Positions 52,128-61,040 of a stretch of 64,000 bases of DNA are shown in pieces. The position numbers and the translations under genes were made by a program. A model generated the notes under the pieces. The model did not search any database, was not told the origin of the DNA, and saw only the letters and a program-made list of their open reading frames with translations. Numbering within the stretch: the stretch's first letter is position 1; each line of letters begins with the position of its first letter. This DNA is from Planococcus citreus (lineage in GTDB: Bacteria; Bacillota; Bacilli; Bacillales_A; Planococcaceae), in NCBI RefSeq assembly GCF_003664125.1, contig NZ_RCCP01000001.1, forward strand, positions 1,178,001-1,242,000, read 5' to 3'.

Positions 52128-52339
52128 TATTCGTCTTTTTTTCGTCTGAACGTGATCAGGATGTACAATAAAATTCCGGAAACTGCGAAAAACAAGTATA
52201 CGCGCCAAAACGGTCCGCTCAGCCAAGTGGCCGATGCAAAACCAAGCCAATTGTTCAACACCGTCACAAGAAACAGGGCAATGCTCAGGAAAAATACTCC
52301 CATGCCCAAAAAGCGGAAAATATTGCGGACAGCTTCCAT
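52127..52339 (-). CDS. Small membrane protein with two helices
   Basis: A 70-residue protein with hydrophobic segments at about 12-32 and 42-62 and a final RRKKDE. No family recognised. RBS AGAAGGAGAGG, 7 bp before the ATG, supports it. Divergent from the DUF421 gene across the DnaA-box cluster. Confidence 0.7.
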   Translation of the reverse strand: MEAVRNIFRFLGMGVFFLSIALFLVTVLNNWLGFASATWLSGPFWRVYLFFAVSGILLYILITFRRKKDE

Positions 52340-52465
52340 CTTTTCACCTCTCCTTCTAACTCTTACTCCCCTATTCCCGAAATAAGCTGGTTTGAACAGA
52401 AAAACGCACCGCTTCGTGACAGAGTTTATTTCAAGCCTGCTGATTTTTTCTTTCCTATGCCAAAG

Positions 52466-52634
52466 CTATCCACAAAATACCGTTTCACTGACCTGCTTGT
52501 GGGGAAAGCCCTTAATATATGCTGAAAAACAGCAGTTATGCACAATATTTATCAAAAAACCGTGAGTTATGTGGGTAAATGTCGAAATTTACAGTCGATT
52601 TTTATAAATAATGGACTTATCCACATGTTGATAA
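52466..52634. other. DnaA-box cluster in an intergenic region
   Basis: Six nonamers within 170 bp resemble TTATNCACA. Two are perfect: TTATGCACA (52536-52544) and TTATCCACA (52617-52625), both on the plus strand. Four have one or two mismatches: CTATCCACA (52466), TTCCCCACA (minus, 52498), TTACCCACA (minus, 52570) and TTATCAACA (minus, 52626). The last two boxes form the inverted repeat GGACTTATCC...GGATAAGTCC-like hairpin at 52613-52637. This 337-bp gap holds no gene, and dnaA/dnaN are not nearby, so it is not the chromosomal origin. Confidence 0.6.
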
Positions 52635-52676
52635 GTCCATCTTATCTTTTCATATTTCAAAAGGAGGAAGAGCTGA

Positions 52677-53195
52677 ATGTTTGAAATCACTTGGGATAGT
52701 TTTATCCGTATTGTCACGGTAGGTGTTCTGGCGTATATTGGGCTATTGATTTTTTTAAGAACTTCAGGCAAGCGTACTTTGACGAAACTCAATGCGTTTG
52801 ATTTGGTCGTAACTGTTGCTCTCGGTTCCACTTTGGCGACAATTTTGCTTAACAGTCAAATCAGCTTATGGGAAGGGTTGACTGCGTTTGCCGTCCTGAT
52901 CGGGTTACAGTATTTATTGACGTTTACAGCTGTCCGCTTATCGTGGTTTAACGATTTGATCAAATCCGAACCGCGCCTTTTGTTTTTGGAAGGTGAATTT
53001 CTAAAACAAGCCATGCGCAAGGAACGAGTTAAGGATATTGAAATCATGCAGGCGGTGCGCAATTCAGGCGAAGGCGATTTGCAGAATGTTAAAGCTGTCA
53101 TTCTCGAGACCGACGGCAGCATGTCGGTCATCACCAATCAAGCAGGCAGCGCGCTTGCCAATGTTAAAGAGAACACAAAAAAGGATCCCGTATAG
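52677..53195 (+). CDS. DUF421 family membrane protein (YetF-like)
   Basis: A 172-residue protein with three helices (about 10-30, 38-60, 62-85), including GVLAYIGLLIFLRTSGKRTLTKLNAFDLVVTVALGS, the DUF421 signature region. A small cytoplasmic domain follows. It is shorter than YetF-type proteins (about 220-230 aa). Function unknown. RBS AAAGGAGGAAG. Confidence 0.85.
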   Translation: MFEITWDSFIRIVTVGVLAYIGLLIFLRTSGKRTLTKLNAFDLVVTVALGSTLATILLNSQISLWEGLTAFAVLIGLQYLLTFTAVRLSWFNDLIKSEPRLLFLEGEFLKQAMRKERVKDIEIMQAVRNSGEGDLQNVKAVILETDGSMSVITNQAGSALANVKENTKKDPV

Positions 53196-53209
53196 GATCC
53201 TTTTTTTAT
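53175..53209. terminator. Bidirectional terminator
   Basis: AAAAAGGATCC/GGATCCTTTTT stem between the convergent DUF421 and thioesterase genes. Confidence 0.85.
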
Positions 53210-53682
53210 CTGGGTGTCTTCGCACGTTGTTTCCGGTGTTCCCGTCGCGCAGGCGCTGATTCGAAAAACAACTTCTCGCCTTCTGTTTCAGGATAGACGG
53301 GCGGTACCGGTGTCGGTTTTCCGTTCTCACCAATCGCGACCAGCGTCAAAAATGATTCGGTCGTCAAGCGTTCTTCCCCGGTTTCCAGATTCTTCGATTT
53401 GACGCGTACATACACTTCCATCGACGTTCTGCCGGTTGATGTGACGTTCGCTTCCAATTCCAGGACGTCGCCGACTTTTGCAGACGACAGGAAATCCACC
53501 GAGTCGATCGAGGCCGTCACGACGATATGGCGGCTCGCATGTTTCATGGCCGAGATGCCGGCAATTTCATCGATATAGGCAAGCACTTTCCCGCCGAAAA
53601 TCGATTCCATGTGATTGGTGTCAGGCGGAAGCACCAGCTTTGTCTGTATCGTCCGTGATTCGCGCATAGGTTTCGCTTCCAT
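53206..53682 (-). CDS. Hotdog-fold acyl-CoA thioesterase (YkhA type)
   Basis: A 158-residue thioesterase with NHMESIFGGKVLAYIDEIAG, the hotdog helix and catalytic region, then SVDFLSSAKVGDVLELEANV. YkhA-type enzymes hydrolyse medium or long acyl-CoA. ATG 53682 after AGAGGAGG; an upstream in-frame start lacks an RBS. Confidence 0.9.
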   Translation of the reverse strand: MEAKPMRESRTIQTKLVLPPDTNHMESIFGGKVLAYIDEIAGISAMKHASRHIVVTASIDSVDFLSSAKVGDVLELEANVTSTGRTSMEVYVRVKSKNLETGEERLTTESFLTLVAIGENGKPTPVPPVYPETEGEKLFFESAPARREHRKQRAKTPR

Positions 53683-53816
53683 GTATTCTCCTCCTCTTTC
53701 TTCCTTAAGGCTATTCCCGCTGCAGAAATTTTTCAATCCCCGATAATTTATTCCACTGAAAATAAAAACCAAAATTCCTCCTTATGGTAAAGTGGAAAAA
53801 AGGGGGAATCAAGTCC

Positions 53817-54644
53817 ATGTCTGATCTTTTTCAAATTCTGAACACACCTGAATTCCAATCCAAAGATTCGCTGAAGCGGCAATTGCAGCAACTCGGGATT
53901 GCTGCGGGCGATCACCTAATGGTCCATTCCTCACTGAAGTCGATGGGCTGGATTGCCGGAGGCGCGCAAGCAGTCGTCGAAGCCTTGATGGAAGTCATCA
54001 CTCCTGAAGGCACTCTCGTCATGCCTTCCCAGTCTGCCGATAATTCCGATCCTGTCTATTGGATGGCTCCACCGATTCCTGAGAATTGGCATCAGCCGAC
54101 ACGCGACCAAATGCCAGCTTATGATCCCGATCTGACGAATATGCGCGGAATGGGTAAAATACCGGAATGCCTGCACCGCCATCCGGCGACGATCCGAAGT
54201 CCCCATCCGACTCATTCATTCATCGCCTGGGGGCGTCTTGCCGCTGAGTGGATGGCTGAACAGCCGCTGGAAGATTCGTTCGGCCCCGCCTCGCCTCTTG
54301 GAAAAATGATGCCGCATCAAGTGAAGATCCTGCTGATCGGGACCGGATTCGATTCGTGCACTGCGCTTCATTACGCAGAATTCCTGCAGCCAGAACGTTC
54401 TACTTCCCCGCAAGGCGCAGCAATGTACGTCAACGGAGAGCGGCAATGGGCTACATACGATTGCGTCGATATGGATTCAGACCGCTTCCCAGACATCGCC
54501 AAAGACTTTCCTGGAACTATTACTGAAGGCGTTCTCGGACAGGCCGAAACCCAGCTTACTGAGATGCGGCCCCTTGTGGAGTTCGCTACCGATTGGCTCC
54601 AGCGAAATCCAGCGCCGCAAGAACAGCAGGAACAAAAAAATTAA
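53817..54644 (+). CDS. Aminoglycoside N3-acetyltransferase family protein
   Basis: A 275-residue AAC(3)-type enzyme with DHLMVHSSLKSMGWIAGGAQAVVEALM, LVMPSQS and the HPTHSFIAWG catalytic-site region. Chromosomal members such as YokD need not confer resistance; the natural substrate is unknown. ATG 53817 after AAGGGGGAA. Confidence 0.87.
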   Translation: MSDLFQILNTPEFQSKDSLKRQLQQLGIAAGDHLMVHSSLKSMGWIAGGAQAVVEALMEVITPEGTLVMPSQSADNSDPVYWMAPPIPENWHQPTRDQMPAYDPDLTNMRGMGKIPECLHRHPATIRSPHPTHSFIAWGRLAAEWMAEQPLEDSFGPASPLGKMMPHQVKILLIGTGFDSCTALHYAEFLQPERSTSPQGAAMYVNGERQWATYDCVDMDSDRFPDIAKDFPGTITEGVLGQAETQLTEMRPLVEFATDWLQRNPAPQEQQEQKN

Positions 54645-54650
54645 ACCAAA

Positions 54651-54695
54651 TAGGCTGAAGCGGCAGGTTGCCTGCCGCTTCAGCCTATTTTTCTG
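54651..54695 (+). terminator. Terminator of the AAC(3)-type gene
   Basis: AGGCTGAAGCGGCAGG and its complement form a long perfect stem, then ATTTTT. It also faces the convergent fic gene. Confidence 0.88.
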
Positions 54696-54719
54696 TCGAG
54701 ATGCACCCAGTTGGCACAT

Positions 54720-55307
54720 TCAACTGATAACTTCACCCAATAAAACTTCCAAACGTTCATTGTCTTTATTAAAAGAGTCCACAAATGCGTTAATGATATG
54801 GGCAGGTTCTTCAATCTTCGCCCAATCCAACAGGTAGCCGGCATTGAATGCCAGCTGGCGGGCGAATTCACGGACTGCCCTGCCATTACCTTCACGGAAA
54901 GGATGGAGCGCATTCAATTCGGCCAAATAATGGGCGAGTCGCTGAATAAAAACGTCTTTGCTCAACCCCTTCAGATAAGCCTCTTCAGCCAATTCATCGA
55001 AAAGTTGCTTCAGCTGGCTAGCCAAGTGCTTGGGATGGGCGAATGTCGAACTTCCTTTGGACGTCATTTCCTCGCGCAGCTTGCCGGCAAACGGGTAGAC
55101 GTCCTGCAGCAGGCAACGGTGGATATCGAGGAACACATTGAGATTAGTTGGGTTTTTCGGCTTTTTTAATTGCAATTCCGACAAGCGGTAAAGCGCGTAG
55201 ACCGTTTCCAATTCCTTCAGCTTGTCTTCGTCCCGGATATCGAACGCATTCACCAGCACATCGGTTCCTGGGTAGCAATACATCGACGTATGCTGGTATT
55301 TAGACAT
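54720..55307 (-). CDS. Fic domain protein, AMP-transferase toxin
   Basis: A 195-residue Fic protein. The catalytic motif is complete: HPFREGNGR with His135, Glu139, Gly140, Asn141 and Arg143. The flap region is near GKLREEMTSKGSS. Such class I Fic proteins AMPylate host targets (for example gyrase or topoisomerase IV in VbhT/FicT) and are held inactive by a partner. No inhibitory helix is in this chain; it is in the upstream small protein, whose gene overlaps by 8 bp. Confidence 0.92.
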   Translation of the reverse strand: MSKYQHTSMYCYPGTDVLVNAFDIRDEDKLKELETVYALYRLSELQLKKPKNPTNLNVFLDIHRCLLQDVYPFAGKLREEMTSKGSSTFAHPKHLASQLKQLFDELAEEAYLKGLSKDVFIQRLAHYLAELNALHPFREGNGRAVREFARQLAFNAGYLLDWAKIEEPAHIINAFVDSFNKDNERLEVLLGEVIS

Positions 55308-55488
55308 CGAAGCGTGCTTTGATGGCCTGGTGGAATTGAGCTTCCGTCCGTTCTCCGGTCAGGACAGAGCGGACAAAATTCCGGTCTTCATGGGTCACAT
55401 CAAACCCTTCCGTTACGAGAGAGTGTGCGGCGCAGGAAATCGCGTGATTTGCTTGTTCATGGGATACCCGGTTAGCTAAATTCGTCAC
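55300..55488 (-). CDS. VbhA-like antitoxin of the Fic toxin
   Basis: A 62-residue helical protein with SLVTEG at 23-28, which fits the Fic inhibitory motif (S/T)xxxE(G/N) whose Glu obstructs ATP positioning. Size equals that of VbhA. Start GTG 55488, 8 bp after AAAGGTGG; an upstream GTG at 55500 overlaps the RBS. Gene order antitoxin-toxin with ATGTCTAA overlap. Confidence 0.85.
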   Translation of the reverse strand: MTNLANRVSHEQANHAISCAAHSLVTEGFDVTHEDRNFVRSVLTGERTEAQFHQAIKARFDV

Positions 55489-55513
55489 ATGGATGACCAC
55501 CTTTCATTCTGCT

Positions 55514-55522
55514 ATTATACCA
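55514..55522 (-). promoter_or_regulatory. Extended -10 promoter of the Fic toxin-antitoxin operon
   Basis: TGGTATAAT on the minus strand is an extended -10 with a perfect hexamer; no good -35. The leader would be about 20 nt. Confidence 0.55.
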
Positions 55523-55626
55523 TTTTCGTGCTTGTTTTTCCACGATTCCCCCTCTTCAAGAATGCTTAAAATGGCTCTGTGAACGCCTTTTTGTATCTTT
55601 GATTCCTTCTGGTTTTCGGTGCCTAC

Positions 55627-55665
55627 ACAAAAAAATTCCCGGATGCCGAGCATCCGGGAATTCCT
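55627..55665 (-). terminator. Terminator of the aldehyde dehydrogenase operon
   Basis: AATTCCCGGATGC/GCATCCGGGAATT stem with T7 in the minus direction. Confidence 0.88.
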
Positions 55666-55669
55666 CTTA

Positions 55670-56029
55670 TTATTGATTTTGCAGTTCTTCGTTTTCTTCT
55701 GCCGTGAAGACGCGTGAGCGGGTCAAGAATCGCTGTCCTTCTGCCCCTTCAAGCGAGAACATCCCGCCGCGCCCAGGCACGGCATCGATGATCAATTGCG
55801 TATGGCTCCAATAGTCAAACTGGCTCTTGTGCATATAAAACTCGCTGTCGCCGATGACACCCATCAATACGTCCTGGTCGCCAACCATCAAATCACCTTT
55901 CGGATAGCACATCGGAGAACTGCCGTCGCAGCAGCCTCCCGATTGATGAAACATCAATGGCCCGTGCTTTTCCTTCAAGGTATTGATCAGCTCCAAGGCG
56001 GCGTCAGTGGCGATTACCCGTTCTGTCAT
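55670..56029 (-). CDS. DUF779 family protein
   Basis: A 119-residue DUF779 protein with FHQSGGCCDGSSPMC near residues 26-40 (adjacent Cys pair plus another Cys) and FDYWSHTQLIIDAVPGRGGMFSLEG. The family is almost always beside an aldehyde dehydrogenase, and here it is 19 bp after one. Role unknown. ATG 56029 after AGAAGG. Confidence 0.9.
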   Translation of the reverse strand: MTERVIATDAALELINTLKEKHGPLMFHQSGGCCDGSSPMCYPKGDLMVGDQDVLMGVIGDSEFYMHKSQFDYWSHTQLIIDAVPGRGGMFSLEGAEGQRFLTRSRVFTAEENEELQNQ

Positions 56030-56048
56030 GGCTAGCCCTTCTTTCTGA

Positions 56049-57569
56049 TCAGAAGAATCCAAGCTTGTCTTCGCTGTAGCTGACGAGCATGTTCTTCGTG
56101 TTTTGGTAATGGCTGAGCATCATCAAATGGTTTTCACGCCCGAACCCGGACATCTTGTAACCGCCGAACGCTGCATGTGCAGGATACTGGTGGTAACAGT
56201 TTGTCCATACACGGCCAGCTTGGATGCCGCGGCCGAAACGGTAAGCCGTATTCGTGTCGCGTGTCCAGATGCCTGCCCCAAGGCCGTAAAGCGTGTCGTT
56301 GGCGATTTCCATGGCTTCTTCTTTCGTCTTGAATGTAGCGACTGCGAGTACCGGCCCGAAAATCTCTTCCTGGAAAATACGCATTTTGTTGTCGCCTTTG
56401 AAGACCGTCGGCTGGATGTAGAAGCCTTCTGAAAGGTCGCCTTCCAAACGATTGCGGTCTCCGCCTGCCAGCACTTCTGCGCCTTCCTGCTTGCCGATTT
56501 CTAGATAGGATTGGATTTTCTCCAATTGCTCCGTGGAGGCCTGTGCTCCCATCATCGTCGCCGGATCCAGCGGGTTGCCGGTCTTGATTTCTTCTACGCG
56601 CTTGATGGCACGTTTCATGAATTCCTCATAAATGTCTTCTTGGATCAAGGCACGGGATGGGCATGTACATACCTCGCCTTGGTTCAATGCGAACATGACG
56701 AAGCCTTCCACCGCTTTATCAAGGAATGCATCGTCCTGGTCCATTACATCCTTGAAGAAGATGTTCGGTGATTTTCCGCCCAGTTCGAGCGTCACCGGAA
56801 TCAGGTTTTGCGACGCGTATTGCATGATCATGCGGCCAGTCGTCGTCTCACCGGTAAAAGCGATTTTGCTGATACGCGGGCTCGATGCAAGCGGCTTGCC
56901 TGTTTCGATCCCGAATCCGTTGACGATGTTCAGGACGCCCGGAGGCAGCAAATCGCCGACCAATTCAGCCCACACCAGGATGCTGACTGGTGTTTGTTCA
57001 GCCGGCTTCAAGACGACGCAGTTTCCTGCTGCGAGTGCTGGAGCGAGTTTCCATACCGCCATGAGAAGCGGGAAGTTCCAGGGAATGATCTGGCCGACCA
57101 CGCCTAGTGGCTCATGGAAGTGATAGGCGACTGTATCGTTATCGATTTGGCTGATGCCGCCTTCTTGCGCGCGAATCGCACCGGCAAAATAACGGAAATG
57201 GTCGATTGCGAGCGGCAAGTCGGCATTTAAGGTTTCACGGACCGCTTTCCCGTTATCCCACGTTTCAGCTACCGCCAGCATTTCCAAGTTCTCTTCCATG
57301 CGGTCGGCAATCTTCAAGAGGATGTTGCCGCGTTCAGTCGTGGATGTTTTCCCCCAGGCTTCTCTCGCAGCGTGTGCAGCGTCCAGCGCCGACTCCACGT
57401 CTTCTGCACTTGAACGCGCCACTTTTGTGAACACTTTGCCGTTTACTGGCGATAGGTTTTCAAAATACTGGCCATTTTTCGGCGCCTGCCAGGCACCATT
57501 TATATAATTATCGTATTGCTCTTTGAAATTCACTTTTGAACCATCTGTGTTTGGAACTGCATATACCAT
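56049..57569 (-). CDS. NAD-dependent aldehyde dehydrogenase
   Basis: A 506-residue ALDH (AldA/AldB/acetaldehyde dehydrogenase type) with [21 protein letters not shown], the general-base Glu in [11 protein letters not shown] and the nucleophile in [13 protein letters not shown]. It should oxidise acetaldehyde or similar to the acid. RBS GGGGAG. Paired with DUF779 and a perfect-consensus cre upstream, it fits ethanol or acetoin-type catabolism repressed by sugars. Confidence 0.93.
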   Translation of the reverse strand: MVYAVPNTDGSKVNFKEQYDNYINGAWQAPKNGQYFENLSPVNGKVFTKVARSSAEDVESALDAAHAAREAWGKTSTTERGNILLKIADRMEENLEMLAVAETWDNGKAVRETLNADLPLAIDHFRYFAGAIRAQEGGISQIDNDTVAYHFHEPLGVVGQIIPWNFPLLMAVWKLAPALAAGNCVVLKPAEQTPVSILVWAELVGDLLPPGVLNIVNGFGIETGKPLASSPRISKIAFTGETTTGRMIMQYASQNLIPVTLELGGKSPNIFFKDVMDQDDAFLDKAVEGFVMFALNQGEVCTCPSRALIQEDIYEEFMKRAIKRVEEIKTGNPLDPATMMGAQASTEQLEKIQSYLEIGKQEGAEVLAGGDRNRLEGDLSEGFYIQPTVFKGDNKMRIFQEEIFGPVLAVATFKTKEEAMEIANDTLYGLGAGIWTRDTNTAYRFGRGIQAGRVWTNCYHQYPAHAAFGGYKMSGFGRENHLMMLSHYQNTKNMLVSYSEDKLGFF

Positions 57570-57605
57570 TACTCCATCTCCCCTTTGCTTGTTTTGGCCC
57601 GGTTA

Positions 57606-57620
57606 TGTATACGCTTTCAA
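57606..57620. promoter_or_regulatory. Catabolite-responsive element (cre) upstream of the aldehyde dehydrogenase
   Basis: Read on the minus strand, TTGAAAGCGTATACA agrees with WTGNAANCGNWNNCW at all fixed positions, about 40 bp upstream of the start codon. Confidence 0.7.
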
Positions 57621-57779
57621 TTTTCGTTTGGCGCACCATTTATTTCAGGGCTCGCCTCTATATATTGTCAAATAAATCGGAAAATTGCAACTGTTAGCCT
57701 ACAAATTTTTTTCTTATAAGGGTCATCTGGAGTATAATGGGACCAGACAGTGGAAATATACAACCGAAAGGATTTTTTT

Positions 57780-58487
57780 ATGCGAATCAATAAATTCCTC
57801 AGTGAAACAGGCATCACTTCCCGCCGCGGGGCGGATAAATTCATCGAAGCTGGACGTGTCGAGATCAACGGCCAAAAAGCGGAGCTCGGCAGCAAAGTCG
57901 AACACGAAGACGAAGTGCGCGTCGACGGCAAAGTGATCCAGCAGCCGAAGCGCGCTTACGTTTACTTGGCGCTCAATAAACCGGTCGGCATCACCAGCAC
58001 GACCGAACGCCATATCGAAGGCAATATTGTCGACTTCATCAACCATCCTGAACGCATCTTCCACGTAGGGAGGCTCGATAAAGATTCAGAAGGGCTCATC
58101 CTCATGACCAATGACGGTGATATCGTCAATGAAATCCTCCGGGCTGAGCACGAACATGAAAAAGAATACATCGTGACGGTCGATAAACCGGTCACCGATG
58201 AATTCTTGGAGAAGATGGAAAGCGGCGTCGAGATTCTCGACACGGTGACGCTTCCCGCCAAAGCCGAACGGATCGCCAAGCACGTATTCAAACTGACCTT
58301 GCAGCAAGGGCTCAACCGGCAGATCCGGCGCATGTGTTCAGCGCTCGGCTACGATGTGAAACGCCTGCAGCGCATCCGTATCATGAACATCCGCCTCGGT
58401 AATTTGAAGGCCGGTGAATGGCGCGACCTGACAGAAGAAGAGAAACTGGAATTGTTCCGCCAGCTTGATTATCAACCGAAACGCTAA
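57780..58487 (+). CDS. rluF: RluF-type 23S rRNA pseudouridine synthase
   Basis: A 235-residue synthase with an N-terminal S4 RNA-binding domain (about 1-60, MRINKFLSETGITSRRGADK), catalytic Asp in VGRLDKDSEGL and the late GLNRQIRRMCSALGY. Length and motifs fit RluF rather than RluB. ATG 57780 after GAAAGGA; a TATAAT hexamer lies at 57733-57738. It runs into the next gene after 11 bp. Confidence 0.9.
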   Translation: MRINKFLSETGITSRRGADKFIEAGRVEINGQKAELGSKVEHEDEVRVDGKVIQQPKRAYVYLALNKPVGITSTTERHIEGNIVDFINHPERIFHVGRLDKDSEGLILMTNDGDIVNEILRAEHEHEKEYIVTVDKPVTDEFLEKMESGVEILDTVTLPAKAERIAKHVFKLTLQQGLNRQIRRMCSALGYDVKRLQRIRIMNIRLGNLKAGEWRDLTEEEKLELFRQLDYQPKR

Positions 58488-58498
58488 GGAGGCATTTT

Positions 58499-59215
58499 AT
58501 GCTAAGCATGAAAACGACGCCGAACCATACTGGCGTCAAGATCAGCGGAGATTATTTCGATTTGGATGAATTGAACCAAGCCATCTACAAAGTCATCGGC
58601 AAAGAAGGCGAATACCACGGCTATGAAGGATCGCGTTTGCGGATACTTGGCGTTTCCTATGAAATCCGCCACGCTGCACAAGGCGACCGCAATGTCGATT
58701 TCGTCTTCAACGGCTTGCACGAGCACACGAAAAAACAGCATGGCTTTATCGCACCGGACAAAAATATTTATTTCTCGGTAGAAGTGCTGTGGCCAGAGCT
58801 TTTGTATGCAGCTTATGCACTCCGTGATTTCGTCCGGCTATATGCGGACAAGCGCGGCGACTTGCTGGCTGACACCTACGCGCCGGTGATTGCGAAATTC
58901 CAGGCACTCGTCCTCGAATGCCTGCAAGGCCACGTGCCGGGTGAAGAATACGCAGCGATCCTGGAAGCGTTCCGCAAATCACCGTCGGTCAATGATTACG
59001 CCATCCAGTATGTGGACCTGTTGAACTTGAAATACATCGGCATGACCAAACAGCAACGCGAAAAAAGCCTTTCCGCCATCGCCATGAAACTCACGCTCCA
59101 GGATCCTGAGTACCAGGCGTTCCGCAAACAAGTCATCAACGCAGCGGCTCCTGAAAAACGGCCGATCCACGAAATCGGAATCCAGGCAGAATACCCTGAA
59201 CAAGTAGAATGGTAA
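58499..59215 (+). CDS. Uncharacterised protein (DUF6904-like)
   Basis: A 238-residue soluble protein beginning MKTTPNHTGVKISGDYFDLDE, with YEGSRLRILGVSYEIRHAAQGDR. I believe this is the DUF6904 family, but only from memory. Function unknown. RBS AAGGAGG, directly after rluF, so co-transcribed. Confidence 0.72.
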   Translation: MLSMKTTPNHTGVKISGDYFDLDELNQAIYKVIGKEGEYHGYEGSRLRILGVSYEIRHAAQGDRNVDFVFNGLHEHTKKQHGFIAPDKNIYFSVEVLWPELLYAAYALRDFVRLYADKRGDLLADTYAPVIAKFQALVLECLQGHVPGEEYAAILEAFRKSPSVNDYAIQYVDLLNLKYIGMTKQQREKSLSAIAMKLTLQDPEYQAFRKQVINAAAPEKRPIHEIGIQAEYPEQVEW

Positions 59216-59251
59216 AAAAACCTCTCGAGCCTAAACTCGAGAGGTTTTTTA
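59213..59251. terminator. Bidirectional terminator
   Basis: AAAACCTCTCGAG/CTCGAGAGGTTTT stem between convergent genes. Confidence 0.9.
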
Positions 59252-59548
59252 CGCTTCAATTTGAAAGACCAATAAATCGCTGTCCTCCGCTGCCAATAGC
59301 TGGTGCTTTTCCATCGGGGCGAGATGCAGGACGTTTTCCGGCGTCGCCTCGACCGTTTCGCCTTCCGATGTGAACTGCACACGCCCTTTCCGTACCACGA
59401 TGACCACTTCTGCATCCGCATGATGCTCCGGGATGGCTTCACCTTTCCGCAATTGAATGTTCATCACTTTGGCATTGGCCGTCTGTAAAACTGCTGCACT
59501 TTTCTTCGCCTTCTCTCCCAATACATTTGGAGTCTTCTTCGTTTCCAT
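59249..59548 (-). CDS. Small cupin-domain protein
   Basis: A 99-residue single cupin with metal-site motif IPEHHADAEVVIVVRKG (two His) and the second motif NVLHLAPMEKHQLLA (His). Substrate unknown. ATG 59548 after TAGGAGG. It is 19 bp downstream of the CBS gene and shares its transcript. Confidence 0.85.
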   Translation of the reverse strand: METKKTPNVLGEKAKKSAAVLQTANAKVMNIQLRKGEAIPEHHADAEVVIVVRKGRVQFTSEGETVEATPENVLHLAPMEKHQLLAAEDSDLLVFQIEA

Positions 59549-59567
59549 CTCAAGCCTCCTATTCTGC

Positions 59568-59993
59568 TCAACGGCGTGGTTTGGCCGGTTCTGAAACTTT
59601 TTCGAGCGCTGTTTCCGCTTCACGCTGAGCTTTGCCTCTTACGGCGATATCGCCGAGCGAGACGATGCCGATGACTTGTTCTTGCCGCACAATCGGCAAT
59701 CGGCGGATTTGGTGCCTCGCCATCAACGAAGCCGCCTCCTCAACCAGCATCCCTTCCGTTCCGGTGATCAAGGTTTCCGAGAAAATTTCTGAAATCGGCG
59801 CATCGGCCCCGAGCTCTTCGGCGATGCCTCGCAGGACAATGTCACGGTCCGTGACGATGCCGACAATCCGTCCTTCTTCACAAATCGGAATAGACCCGAC
59901 ATTAATTTCACGCATCTTGGCGGCAATGTCTTGAATCGTTACAGTTGGCGGGCAAGTTTCTACATCAGTTGTCATTATTTCCGCTATTTTCAT
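59568..59993 (-). CDS. CBS-pair domain protein
   Basis: A 141-residue protein made of two CBS motifs: IMTTDVETCPPTVTIQDIAAKMREINVGSIP-like first unit and GTEGMLVEEAASLMARHQIRRLPIV-like second unit. It likely binds an adenine nucleotide. Resembles B. subtilis YhcV, a stress protein. RBS GAGGAGG. Confidence 0.86.
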   Translation of the reverse strand: MKIAEIMTTDVETCPPTVTIQDIAAKMREINVGSIPICEEGRIVGIVTDRDIVLRGIAEELGADAPISEIFSETLITGTEGMLVEEAASLMARHQIRRLPIVRQEQVIGIVSLGDIAVRGKAQREAETALEKVSEPAKPRR

Positions 59994-60030
59994 GCCGTCT
60001 CCTCCTCGAATTCTCTCTATTAATAGTCTT

Positions 60031-60055
60031 TATCCTCTTTTGAAGGTTGGAAACG
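60031..60055 (-). promoter_or_regulatory. Possible sigma-B-like promoter of the CBS/cupin operon
   Basis: GTTTCC (60050-60055), 13 bp, GGATAA (60031-60036) on the minus strand; two mismatches in each hexamer to the sigma-B consensus, so weaker than the others. Confidence 0.4.
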
Positions 60056-60185
60056 TCATTAGTAAAAAGAATAGGTATTTCTGTCTTATTAATGTACACC
60101 GTCATGCTCACGAGGGGTCTCGCTTCCCATCGAATTCCGGGCTATGGTACACTACCGGACATTATGCGTTGGAAGGAGAATGACA

Positions 60186-60956
60186 ATGATTAAAAAATGG
60201 TTTTTAGGCCTATCCCTTGGTACATCGCTCATTGTATTGTCAGCATGCGGCGGTGCCGATGAATCCGCAGAAAACGAAAACGCGCAACCTGAAACTGAAG
60301 AACAAGCCCCTAGCGGCGAGGAAAGTGCCGGGCAACCGGAAATGCCAGAGCCTGATTTGGAAGGCGTCCCTGACGTCGTGGCAGAAGTGAACGGCGAAGA
60401 AGTCAGCAAAGAGGAATTTGAAGCAGCCTATACAGGGCAGTTCCAACAAGCAGCCATGCAAGCACAAATGTCCGGCCAGGAAATCGACCAGGATCAATTG
60501 AAAAATCAATTGGCTGAAAGCATGGTCGGCCAGAAATTGCTCGTCCAGGAAGCTGAAAATCAAGAATTGACCGCTTCCGATGAAGAAGTGGACCAAACTT
60601 TGGAACAGTTGGCACAGCAAAATGGGCTGGAGTCGAAAGATGAGTTCCTAACGGCCTTGAATGAACAGGGCATGGCAGAAGATGAAGTCATGTCCCAAAT
60701 TGAAACACAAGTGAAAGTGGACCAGCTGATCGCTGAATCCGCTGGGGATACGAATCCTAGCAACGAAGAATTGGAAGCAGCTTACGAGCAACTCAAAGCC
60801 CAGCAAGAACAAATGGGCAGCGAAGAAGAACTCCCTGCTTTTGAAGAACTGAAACCGGACCTTGAAGAACAAGTCAAAATGCAAAAAGAAAACGAAGCTA
60901 CCCAAACGCTTGTAGCGGAGCTGCGTGAAAAAGCAGACGTCACGATCAATCTTTAA
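60186..60956 (+). CDS. SurA N-terminal domain lipoprotein
   Basis: A 256-residue lipoprotein with lipobox LIVLSAC (Cys19), an acidic linker (about 22-60) and a SurA-like chaperone domain (VVAEVNGEEVSKEEFEAAY, then long Gln/Glu-rich helices). No parvulin PPIase domain is present, unlike PrsA. Likely a surface chaperone for secreted proteins. ATG 60186 after GGAAGGAG. Confidence 0.85.
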   Translation: MIKKWFLGLSLGTSLIVLSACGGADESAENENAQPETEEQAPSGEESAGQPEMPEPDLEGVPDVVAEVNGEEVSKEEFEAAYTGQFQQAAMQAQMSGQEIDQDQLKNQLAESMVGQKLLVQEAENQELTASDEEVDQTLEQLAQQNGLESKDEFLTALNEQGMAEDEVMSQIETQVKVDQLIAESAGDTNPSNEELEAAYEQLKAQQEQMGSEEELPAFEELKPDLEEQVKMQKENEATQTLVAELREKADVTINL

Positions 60957-60958
60957 TA

Positions 60959-60997
60959 CAAAAAACCAGATCCGGATGAACCGGATCTGGTTTTTTT
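60959..60997 (+). terminator. Terminator of the SurA-like gene
   Basis: AAAACCAGATCCGG/CCGGATCTGGTTTT stem with T7. Confidence 0.88.
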
Positions 60998-61040
60998 GAT
61001 TAGCTGTAAATGATACTTGATTTACAGGACCGCGAAACGC

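Noticed and set aside
52466..52634. Chromosomal replication origin
   Set aside because: DnaA boxes are present, but no dnaA, dnaN, rpmH or AT-rich unwinding arrangement is in the window.
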